From positions 41,928-60,794 of the forward strand of contig WELB01000067.1 in NCBI GenBank assembly GCA_009602725.1: 18,867 nt of DNA. Direction: 5' to 3'. Below are positions 8,205 through 15,182 of this stretch, piece after piece. Every line of letters starts with the position of its first letter. The first letter of the stretch is position 1. The notes below the pieces were generated by a model. That model searched no databases and was not told the DNA's origin. It saw only the letters and a program-made list of their open reading frames with translations. The DNA comes from Spirogloea muscicola. Its lineage: Eukaryota; Streptophyta; Zygnematophyceae; Spirogloeales; Spirogloeaceae. The position numbers and the translations under genes were made by a program.

Positions 8205-9345
8205 CCCTTGGGCGCCCCCTCCTGCCACTGCTGCTGCTCCATACCTCTAGCAGCTTCTGAAACGGACGCCGGCCAGGCCGACAAGGCCCTCATCAACACC
8301 TCCGGGCCTCCTCCCCCTCCCTGCCATCCCTCCTGCTACTGCTGCTGCCCAACTCCTCCTCTAAGAGAAAGCGGCTGCTGATATGAAAGAATCGGCTGTG
8401 AAATGCCAGCCAGATGCATACAGGTGTTCATGACGGAGCCAAAGGCTAGGCAGATAGGGCGCCCTCAATACCCCCGTGTGAGCAGTAGGAAGTCAGATGA
8501 GCTGAGGGGAGGAAGAGCAACCCCGCTGCGCAAGCCAGAGGCTGCTGCAAGGGCGCAACCAGCGCGGCGGTGCAAAGCAAGCGCTTGGGAGCGCTGCAGG
8601 GACATAGACAGTCGCATACGGTAGCAGGACACCAGACCCAAAGGCAACGAGCCACCGGGAAGGGCAGCACCCTGCTCCCGGCGCCGCTGGTCAGCTTGAG
8701 AGGCCAGCAGCACCTCCGGGCCTCCTCTAGCAGCTCCAGCAGGACAGGTCGATAAGGCCCCAATCGGCACTTCCAGCCCTCTTCCCCCCCCAACCCCTCC
8801 ATTCCTCCTGGCACTGCTGCTGCCTCACTCCTCTAGCAGCCGGCCCTCCTTCCCCTTCCCGCCATCCCTCCTCCTGCTACTGCTGCCAGGCCAGATCGAC
8901 AAGGCCCTCATTGGCACTGTTGGCCCTCCTTCCCACCCCCGCCATCCCTCCTGCTACTGCTGCTGCCCAACTTCTCCTCTAGCAGCCCCAGCAGGACAGG
9001 TCAACAAGGCCCCAGTCGGCACTTCCGGCCCTCTTTCCTCCCCCCCTCCATTCCTCCTGCCACTGCTGGTGCCTCACTCCTCTAGCAGCCGGCCCTCCCT
9101 TTCCCCTCCGCCATCCCTCCTCCTGCCACTGCTGCCAGGCCAGGTCGACAAGGCCCTCATCGGCACTTCCGGCCATCCTTCCCCACCCCCCCATCCCTCC
9201 TGCTATGGATGCTGCCTCACTCCTCCTCTAGCAGCTCCAGCAGGACAGGATGTCAAGGCCCCAATCGTGGCACTTCCAGCCCTCTTCTCCCCCCCACCCC
9301 TCCATTCCTCCTGGCACAGCTGCTGCCTCACTCCACTAGCAGCTC
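8205..9345 (+). repeat. Degenerate tandem array, ~250-bp period with half-period sub-repeats
   Basis: The anchor CTCTAGCAGC-YCCAGCAGGACAGG occurs at 8725, 8977 and 9226, giving periods of 252 and 249 bp. Each unit has two related halves built from pyrimidine-rich blocks (CCATCCCTCC, TGCTACTGCTGCTG, CCACTGCTGC), a GACAAGGCCC block and a GGCACTTCCGGCC-like block. Related but more diverged units occur at 8205-8380. ORFs on both strands inside the array are products of its regularity. Confidence 0.75.
8465..8656 (-). pseudogene. Retroelement ORF tail fragment (second copy)
   Basis: The minus strand reads CYRMRLSMSLQRSQALALHR and, after about 28 residues, ends SSDFLLLTRGY plus TGA. The fragment at 10778-11236 ends the same way (CYRMRLSLSLQRSQALAIHQ, LSDMHVLTRGY, stop). 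At nucleotide level CTGCAGCGCTCCCAAGC is identical in both. Homology stops upstream of about 8656, where tandem-array sequence begins, so this is a short relic embedded in the array. Confidence 0.55.
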
Positions 9346-9513
9346 CAGTAGCTGCTAGATGCTAGCTGCTACGTCATAAGATGTGCTTACCTCTGTACTT
9401 GGCCATACTGGCCTTCGATTGTTTCAAATACACGAAATTTCCTTCCAAGGTCCAGCTCCGGAGGGGCGGGCCTGACAACGGGGATACGAAGGGATACCAA
9501 GGGGCTGCCGTTG

Positions 9514-9712
9514 CCAGACCACGACTCCTGGAGAACGGTTGCTACTCCCGGACCATGGCGCCTGCCGCGAAGCAGCGCCTCGCACCTTACTTAGCTACAC
9601 TCCGAGTAGCAAAATAGCCGGCACCGTTTGGGACTCCCAAACGGTAGCCACGATTCGATTACGAAAGGTTACCGGCATCGTTAGCACTCCCAAATGGAGG
9701 GCACGTTACGGC
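9514..9712 (-). repeat. Right terminal inverted repeat
   Basis: Mirror copy of 5882-6059. Here the internal palindrome CCGTTTGGGA-CT-CCCAAACGG (about 9627-9648) is perfect. A ~20-bp segment between GCGCCATGG and GTTCTCCAGG (reverse strand) is extra relative to the left copy. Confidence 0.8.
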
Positions 9713-10041
9713 ACTTATGTTGCTTTTAATGGAAGGACAACATAGTACTGACATACCAGCGCATGCTGGCTTGTCCCAGGTGCTTTCGCTTTTCGCCCAT
9801 CTGGAAGAAACAGAGAAGAGCTTCTGTTGACTTGCTTTTGTGTCAGTCCGTATCTGCAGATTGACTCTTCTATGATCGAGAAGACAAATGAAGTGGGGCA
9901 ACTTCAGGCTGCGTCAATTTTGAGCAAACAAGGGTCCTGCATCTACGTCTTGCATCTAAGTCAACATCAAGCAAGTGACGCAGCAGCCACTCGACATTAA
10001 GACAATGCCCGACTCGGGTCTGTACTAAGCGCTAGGGATGA
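9713..10041. other. Intergenic, nothing clear
   Basis: No gene, repeat or RNA recognised. An 80-codon minus-strand ORF at 9659-9901 crosses the right terminal repeat and has no recognisable features. Confidence 0.5.
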
Positions 10042-10712
10042 GCTAGGTTGTGTTGCCCAGTAGTGGCGCACTTTATCCAGCGGGAAGCTCAGTATGCGGT
10101 CATGCGGTCTGCAGGTCAAAGAGCGGTGATTTCCGCCGCTGACCAAGAGCTTGTGGAGGACATGGGGCCTTCCTACGCAGCATCATTTGATTGCCTCTGC
10201 CTCCAGATGGTACTGGGGCTTTGACCATTGTCTTTTACCAGCATGCACTTGGTTTGGCACAACCTATTCGCTCAACCCAACTCACCCTAATCTTGCACCT
10301 GTTGTGCCAGGACTAGCAGTTGAGTGGGTAGGAGGAGGGTAGGGTAATGAAGTCTACACTGAGACATCTCTTGCAGGGCAACTCGTGTATCAATCTACCT
10401 CTCATGGGCTCCACCAGACTGTGCAGATTGAAGCTGTCACATACATTACATCGGACAAACGTTCGGTGACCTTTAGGGCAGATGGTTGCAAGACAGGAGA
10501 TGGCAACTTCAACGAACAAATCTAGATAAAGCATCTGCAGCTAGTGTTCACAGGTAAGAACCACACCTCTAAGGCAAGGAGCTGGGCAACATTGCTTTTG
10601 CAGTTTCTGCAGCCTGAAGAGAGCAAGTACGTGAACCACCCAATAAGGGACGAATTTGTCTTACTGGTACTCGACGTCCACGGGGAAGGCGCGCGGTGCG
10701 CTTGAAATTGAA
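10042..10712 (+). pseudogene. Exon-like remnants of an unidentified spliced gene
   Basis: Three + strand stretches look coding but do not join into one frame. The first, 10042-10224, includes HFIQREAQYAVMRSAGQRAV and ends in TGA. The second, from about 10377, follows a CTCTTGCAG acceptor and reads LVYQSTSHGLHQTVQIEAV then SVTFRADG and TGDGNFNEQI, then an in-frame TAG, with a good donor ACAG|GTAAGA at about 10552. The third, from about 10604, follows TTTTGCAG and reads FLQPEESKYVNHPIRDEF. The middle block recalls a small beta module (VY-x-S-x-x-HG) that I associate loosely with algal and protist proteins, but I cannot name a family. In-frame stops and unmatched phases suggest a decayed gene or captured exons. 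It could be chance. Confidence 0.25.
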
Positions 10713-10777
10713 AGGGAGGCCAATTCTAGCCTTACAAATGTCCTGTTAACTGGGTAATGAGCTGGCTAAGGGGGACG

Positions 10778-11236
10778 CTAATATCCCCGAGTAAGCACAT
10801 GCATATCTGACAAGCTATACTGAGGAGCCGAATCCCCTCCACGGAAGCCATTAGCCTGGGCTAATGCACGACCAGCACGCTGGTGAATCGCGAGTGCTTG
10901 GGAGCGCTGCAGACTCAATGATAGCCTCATCCTATAACATGCAACGATGGCTTGCGGGACGCTAGAATGGCCTAAGCTACCCGCCCGACTACGTCGGCGG
11001 GCATCAACATGCAGTGCCAGGCGATGGAGGAGGGCAGACTACTTCGTTCCATAGCCGCCGTAGATGTCCATGGCGCATGGGAAGAAGTGGTCGCCCAGGG
11101 GGTGGTCGTTATAGTGTCTCTCCTTCTTCCTCTCCGCATGATGCGTCGCCCAACCTGGCACAGTCGGTGTGGGTGCCCCTGGTTGGAAGGCGTCGATGAG
11201 GACGACGTCGAGGAGAAGACGAGGCCCACGGGGCAT
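10778..11236 (-). pseudogene. Retroelement ORF C-terminal region with one in-frame stop (third copy)
   Basis: The minus-strand frame from 11236 reads MPRGPRLLLDVVLIDAFQP, AERKKERHYNDHPLGDHFFP and CAMDIYGGYGTK, then a TAG at 11041-11039. It continues in the same frame with SALLHRLALHVDARRR, CYRMRLSLSLQRSQALAIHQ and LSDMHVLTRGY and stops at TAG, 10780-10778. A V-[LD]-I-D-x-x-x-P stretch followed by an A-x-x-K-x-x-Y helix, an FFP-x-A block and an R-x-R-L-S-x-x-LQR block is the order I recall for the region after reverse transcriptase in many retroelement ORFs. The single TAG makes it a pseudogene, and no RT domain is present upstream in the window. This is the longest of three related fragments, all on the minus strand. 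Confidence 0.6.
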
Positions 11237-11742
11237 TTAGGACTTGGAGGCGTCCTCCCCCGACCTCCTCCAGTGGCTCGCTTGGCGACTGGTGACCCGG
11301 TGTCGAGGGCAGCAGGGCGAGAAGCCCGGCTTTGATAGCGGCCGGATTGCTTAACATGTGTATTGCATGCGCCTCTCCATTTGGCTCCAGCTTTCTCAGG
11401 CATTTGCCGTGCATCTACGGGCAGGCCGCGCTTTGGCCGGCTCCTCTAGGCTTTCAGTTGGTAACTACTTTCCAGCTAGTCCGACTTGCGGCTGTTGACT
11501 ACAGGATATCTGAATAGTCATGCGCATTGACCAACTGCTTAGTCACGTGGTTGCGCTTTCGGGCCCCTTGTGACCTGATCCATGCCTTTTAGATTGGCTT
11601 GTTCAGGGCCATCGCCACCATGAAAGAGCTTCTTTATCTTGCCGGCTGCTAGTAACAGCCAACTTGCAGCTTTTGGGGTCTGATCAGTAAGTAGCCATCC
11701 GGAGTAGCCACTTGTTCAGCCAAGTGGTTTCCGCATCCTTTC
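11237..11742. other. Intergenic, nothing clear
   Basis: The retroelement fragment may extend somewhat upstream (to about 11414 on the minus strand), but I cannot recognise sequence there. The rest shows no gene. A short CCACTTG-N6-CAAGTGG palindrome lies at about 11708-11727. Confidence 0.4.
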
Positions 11743-11837
11743 GGGGCTTCCCTTGGACCTTGTCGACCTTTTTGGGGCTGGCCTTGCCCATTTCTCACCA
11801 GCCCGAAATGAATAGACAAGGTCAAGAGGGAAGCCCC
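11743..11837. repeat. GGGCTGGC family: long hairpin copy
   Basis: Left arm 11743-11781 (GGGGCTTCCC, ACCTTGTC, TTTTTGGGGCTGG) and right arm 11798-11837 (CCAGCCCGAAATG, GACAAGGTC, GGGAAGCCCC) are reverse complements with few mismatches around a 16-bp loop. It is two family units head to head. Confidence 0.8.
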
Positions 11838-12142
11838 AGAAGCGCAGACGAAAGCGCGACGAGGCAGAGAACAAGTGGTCATACAGGAATACCGCGCTCC
11901 TTCTCCTTGCCCATGACGATAGCAGCAGCCTTGCAATCTATCTGGCATCAGCGACCAAGACAGCGGTAGGTGGCGTAGAGCTGGTCCCTGCACGCCCTGA
12001 CCCAAAAGAGACCCAAAAGACGATGTATGGGTTCCCGCCACTCTGGGGGCAAAGACAGTGTAGCATGACAACGAGTGAGCCTTAGCCCAAACGCGCTACA
12101 AACAGGGGCCACCAAGCTCTCACAGCAACTAGGCTCCTTTTG

Positions 12143-12215
12143 ACCTTGTCCATTCCTTTTGGGCTGGCTTCTCCCAGCCACCCGTCTATTCGGCCGCGCT
12201 TATCTTCTCTCACAG
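12143..12215 (+). repeat. GGGCTGGC hairpin repeat
   Basis: GACCTTGTCCATTCCTTTTG leads into GGCTGGCTTCTCCCAGCCAC and then a TCTATTCGGCCGCGCTTATC flank. The copy at 12637 has the same three blocks, and 13720-13765 has them on the other strand. Confidence 0.75.
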
Positions 12216-12636
12216 CAACTTTCTATCAAAAGGGTAGCCCTGTTTCACAACCTGCCGGCAGTTCAACGCACTCTCAAATCGTTTTCTCAACGAGCATGGC
12301 CCCGAAGTGGGATAAGAAAGAACATCAGTTGACCGGGCCAGGGAAGACTGCAAATAGCATGCCACCAACTTCTGTGGCGGTCCTCCCGCTCCCGACTTAG
12401 CCTATCAAAGTTGATTCTGGTCACTCGTGGATACTGAAATTCCCTTCAGCTTCCCCTCGCACTGTTACTTAAGGCCCCCTCAGTATTGCTCTGTGTAGCC
12501 CCAGGCTTTGCACAAGCTTGTGCCTGGGCAGTGCATTGGCTTGATCGGGCCTCCCTTCCGCTGGGTACTAGACTCCCCCTTCAGTTGAGCTTTCGTTTTG
12601 TTACCTTAGCCTCTTAGTCCTTAGCACTCCGGCTTC

Positions 12637-12707
12637 TTCAGACCTTGTCCATCCCTGTGGGCTGGCCTCTCCCAGCCACCAGTCAATCTGGCCGCGCTTG
12701 CTCTTAG
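12637..12707 (+). repeat. GGGCTGGC hairpin repeat
   Basis: GACCTTGTCCATCCCTGTGG leads into GCTGGCCTCTCCCAGCCACC and then AGTCAATCTGGCCGCGCTTG. Same orientation as the 12143 copy. Confidence 0.75.
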
Positions 12708-12770
12708 CCTCTGGTAGATGTCTATGATCTTCTCACACAATACTGGCTTGCTTTGGGCTCCCTCTCATAT

Positions 12771-12812
12771 CATGCGCACCTGCGCGCATTCACTTCATGC
12801 GCACCTGCGCGC
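12771..12812 (+). repeat. 17-bp direct repeat, period 25
   Basis: CATGCGCACCTGCGCGC occurs at 12771 and again at 12796. Confidence 0.9.
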
Positions 12813-12839
12813 CGCCCACCATCCCCAGCCTTCATGCCA

Positions 12840-12955
12840 GACCTTGTACATTGCCCCTTTGCCTTTCTGGGCTGGGCATTGACAGCCCCTGCCTTCTTCC
12901 GAGGAGCTGCGAACTCTTCGTACATTCCTTTTGGGCTTCCCTCTCACAGCCATGG
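12840..12955 (+). repeat. Two GGGCTGGC-type units, partly degenerate
   Basis: ACCTTGTACATT with TTTCTGGGCTGGGCATTGAC and AGCCCC forms one unit (12840-12893). TACATTCCTTTTGGGC with CTCTCACAGCC forms a second, decayed unit (12920-12952). Confidence 0.55.
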
Positions 12956-12999
12956 CCGTCAAATTGGAAGAAGCTTCTTTACTTCATGTCGGGGGGGTG

Positions 13000-13220
13000 C
13001 CCAGGGCCCCGCCCACGTCAGCGTCCGCGTCAGCCCTTGACCGGATCCCGTTGACCGCCGAGAGCCCCCGCCCCTTCCAGGAGCTCCGCATCTCGCGGCG
13101 GGAGGCGCGGCGGCCGGCGCGGCGGCGGTACGGGGGCCCTGACGGCGCCAGCTTGCCGCTGCCACGTCGGCATGGCCACGTGGAGGCTGCCACGTGGCAC
13201 GCCGCAGGGCGCCGGCGGGC
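13000..13220. promoter_or_regulatory. GC-rich island with ACGT-core (G-box-like) cluster
   Basis: A short GC island between repeats carries two CACGTG boxes (13177-13182, 13191-13196) and CACGTC at 13163, plus CACGTCAGC near 13013 and two TTGACC motifs. CACGTG is the G-box bound by bZIP and bHLH factors in plants. No gene starts nearby, so a regulatory role is only a possibility. Confidence 0.2.
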
Positions 13221-13225
13221 CCAGG

Positions 13226-13396
13226 AAGAAAGGGCCCGCCCATCATTGAGGATAGGGGCTGGAGAAGCCAGCCCAAAAACGAGTGAACAAAAGGACGAGA
13301 AGGAAGAAGGCTCGCCAGGGGAAGCGCTCGTACTTTGTTCATTCTTTTTTGGGCTGGCTTTTCCAGCCCCTATCCTCAATGGGCGAGCCCTTCTTC
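13226..13396. repeat. GGGCTGGC family: inverted pair, ~70-bp arms
   Basis: 13226-13300 (GAAGAAAGGGCCCGCCCAT to AACAAAAGGACGAG) is matched by the reverse complement at 13327-13396 (CTCGTACTTTGTTCATTC to GGGCGAGCCCTTCTTC). Identity looks above 85 per cent, with a loop of about 26 bp. The whole would fold into one long stem with smaller GGGCTGG/CCAGCCC stems in each arm. Confidence 0.85.
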
Positions 13397-13420
13397 TAAG
13401 GAAAACAAGCTCACAATGAG

Positions 13421-13697
13421 ACAAAGCAGCTACGAATCACTCAGCAACCCCTGCTAAGCAGCCGCAGATCAGAGATGCTAGGCTCCTGGAAGGAAGAAAG
13501 GGCTCGCCCATTGAGGAGAGAAGAAATGGCTCGCCCATAGAGAAGATGGGCTGGACAAGCCAGCCCAAAAAGGAATGAACAAAGTACGAGTAGGGGGCCA
13601 GGGGAAGCGCTAAGGAAAGCAAGCACAAAACGAAGCAAAGCTGCTACGAATCACTCAGTAAACCCTGCTAAGCAGCCGCAGATCAGAGATGCCTGGA
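13421..13697 (+). repeat. ~214-bp tandem duplication in the repeat cluster
   Basis: A block reading TACGAATCACTCAG, then CTGCTAAGCAGCCGCAGATC and AGAGATG, occurs at 13431 and 13645. CTAAGGAAA-CAAGC precedes both. The interval carries minus-oriented hairpin units at 13497-13587. Confidence 0.8.
13497..13587 (-). repeat. GGGCTGGC hairpin repeat with doubled GGCTCGCCCAT module
   Basis: GGGCTCGCCCATTGAGGAGA, then GGCTCGCCCATAGAGAAGAT, then GGGCTGGACAAGCCAGCCC and AAAAAGGAATGAACAAAGTA. The terminal module is present twice. Confidence 0.8.
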
Positions 13698-13719
13698 AGT
13701 GGGTCCCCTGGCCAGAGAA

Positions 13720-13835
13720 AAGCGCGGCCGAATTGACTGGTGGCTGGGAGAAGCCAGCCCAAAAGAAGAAGGCTCGCCCATAGAGAAAGAGGGGCTGGCA
13801 AAGCCAGCCGAAAAAGAATGGACAAGGTCAAGTGG
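13720..13835 (-). repeat. Two adjacent GGGCTGGC units, minus orientation
   Basis: AGCGCGGCCGAATTGACTGG then TGGCTGGGAGAAGCCAGCCC is the reverse complement of the layout at 12143 and 12637. It is followed by GGCTCGCCCATAGAGAAAGA with GGGCTGGCAAAGCCAGCC and GAATGGACAAGGTCAAG. Confidence 0.75.
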
Positions 13836-14005
13836 AGCCGAATGGCGCAGAAAGCAGGGGACTAAGTGCTAAGACGACAAGGAGGCTCTCAGTAACCTCT
13901 AGTCAGCAAGTGCAGAGCTGCAAGTTACTCCGACTTGCTGACTGCTGACTCGGGGTTACTGAAGGAAACAGCTCTTCCATATCAACAGCGATGGCTGTGT
14001 ATTCG

Positions 14006-14468
14006 CCAGCCCAGAAAAGAATGAACAGTGATAAGGATGGCAGAAGTCTGGAAAGCGGCCCGCCGGCGGCGGGCGCGGGCGCCGGCCGCAGGCGGCGGCG
14101 ATGGCGGCGGCGGCCATGGCCACCGCAGCTAATGGTCGGCGGGCCAGGGTGTGGCGGCCCGGGAAGCAGGAGCTCCCGGGAGGTGGCGACAAACGTGCAG
14201 TTACAGTAGAAGGGAGAACATATAGACTCTTCCAGTAGAGGGCCGATGGCTATGATTGGCCAGCTTTTCATGAAGGATGAATAACAGCGGAAACACAACA
14301 CAACAGAGGAAGGAGCTGGGAAAGGCCAGCCCAAAGGAATGGACAAGAGAGGGGCGGTGGCTGTGTGAGAGGTGTGTGTGAGAGGCCAGCCCAGAACAAA
14401 GAATGAACAAATCTTGAAGGGGCCAGAGAAAAAGCTCGAAAGCCAGCCCAGAAAAGCATGGAACAGAG
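14006..14468 (-). repeat. Four minus-oriented GGGCTGGC units, degenerate
   Basis: CAGCCCA or CCAGCCC followed within a few bases by A-rich GAATGRACA occurs at about 14006-14030, 14310-14345 and 14377-14408, with a weaker copy (AGCCCAGAAAAGCATGGAAC) at about 14444-14465. The stem partner is partly lost in some. 14055-14130 between them is a GC-rich GCCGGC tract without a recognisable gene. Confidence 0.6.
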
Positions 14469-14505
14469 TCCCATCCAGGGAAGAAATGCGTGTGTATTAA
14501 GAAAC

Positions 14506-14560
14506 AGGCTATGCCTTGACCCTCCTTCCCATCCAGGGAAGGAGGGTCAAGGCATAGCCT
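14506..14560. repeat. Perfect hairpin: 25-bp arms, 5-bp loop
   Basis: AGGCTATGCCTTGACCCTCC plus TTCCC (14506-14530) is the exact reverse complement of 14536-14560, around loop ATCCA. Pairing ends at 14505/14561. The centre CCCATCCAGGGAAG is also present alone at 14470-14483. It could be a small transposon-derived foldback or a small-RNA precursor; cloning or assembly foldback is another possibility. Confidence 0.9.
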
Positions 14561-15182
14561 ATCTCCGTAGATATCTTGGTGTTCCTGGGTACGTCTCTAG
14601 CTTTTTGGGTCCCACCAGAATAGGATGGCGAGGTTGCGCCTCCCCCCGCCTCCTCCCCCTTTCCCTCCCTCCCCCCCTCCTCGGCTTGCGCGGGGCCCCA
14701 CCAGGACAGAATCACGAGCCGGCACGGGCTCAGCCGGCCGGGCCGGCCACCGGCGGCCATGCCAGCTGGAGCGGCCGGCGCCCGCACGGTCTCCCACATT
14801 GAAATAGAAACGGCTCTTCTGTTGTCATTGCTCCCAGTCCCCCATTGGGACGAGCTTCGCCTCCCCATCACTTAACGCACGTCCCGCCACCTCGGGCCTC
14901 CGGCCTTCGCCGCAGCTGCACTGCCAAGATGCAGATGCAGATGCAAGTCGGCAGCCCACAACCCACAACCCACTTGGGCTCTCTCCCCACGAGTGGAGCC
15001 CACGTCGGGAGGGGAGGAGGGGAGAGGAGGGAGAGGGGGGCGGGGTCTGGCTTGTAGCTCAGCCCTCACTCGGCCAGCCTTGTCGGCCTCGCGCTCGCTG
15101 AGCTCGCTGAGCTGACACGAGGTGGGAAGAGGAGCCCCTCGCTGTCTTGCTGCTAGTGCCGCCGCCGAGCAGCGCGGCGGCC
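14561..15182 (+). other. 5' flank and leader of oxidase gene 2
   Basis: No gene supported. It has a pyrimidine-rich tract (14638-14695), a GGCCGG-rich palindromic stretch (14715-14790), a purine-rich run (15005-15045) and a short tandem repeat GAGCTCGCT (about 15098-15115) before the ATG at 15183. No TATA box is evident. Long ORFs on both strands follow the biased composition. Confidence 0.5.

Larger units (their letters stand above)
5882..9712. mobile_element. Composite element bounded by ~180-200 bp terminal inverted repeats
   Basis: Sequence starting GCTGTAACGT at 5882 reappears as its reverse complement ending ACGTTACGGC at 9712. The match continues inward, in the same order, to about 6059 on the left and 9514 on the right, with one ~20-bp insertion in the right copy. 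The interior (3.4 kb) holds retroelement debris and a tandem array; I see no transposase ORF, so it would be non-autonomous. The flanks ACTGCA (left) and ACTTAT (right) share only three bases, so I see no convincing target-site duplication. The alternative is two independent insertions of a ~190-bp repeat in opposite orientation. Confidence 0.6.

Noticed and set aside
8205-9345. CRISPR-like array
   Set aside because: The period is about 250 bp with degenerate units and no short identical repeats separated by unique spacers.
7918-9365. Repetitive ORFs of 70-100 codons on both strands in the tandem array
   Set aside because: They follow the array period and run on both strands; no conserved domain except the retroelement tail, which is listed separately.
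10778-11041. Reassigned TAG codon (alternative nuclear code), suggested by the single in-frame TAG in the retroelement fragment
   Set aside because: Gene 1 appears to use TAG as its own stop, the same fragment ends in TAG at the position where the related copy ends in TGA, and the fragment is decayed. Pseudogenisation is the simpler reading.
12493-12531. CCAGGC...GCACAAGCTTGTGC...CTGG palindrome as a terminator or RNA gene
   Set aside because: Single short palindrome with no adjacent gene; expected by chance at this length and not supported as an RNA.
13437-14474. Short hydrophobic minus-strand ORFs with recurring FLGWL or FWAGL strings
   Set aside because: The strings are translations of the TTTTGGGCTGGCTT hairpin repeat in different frames, not proteins.
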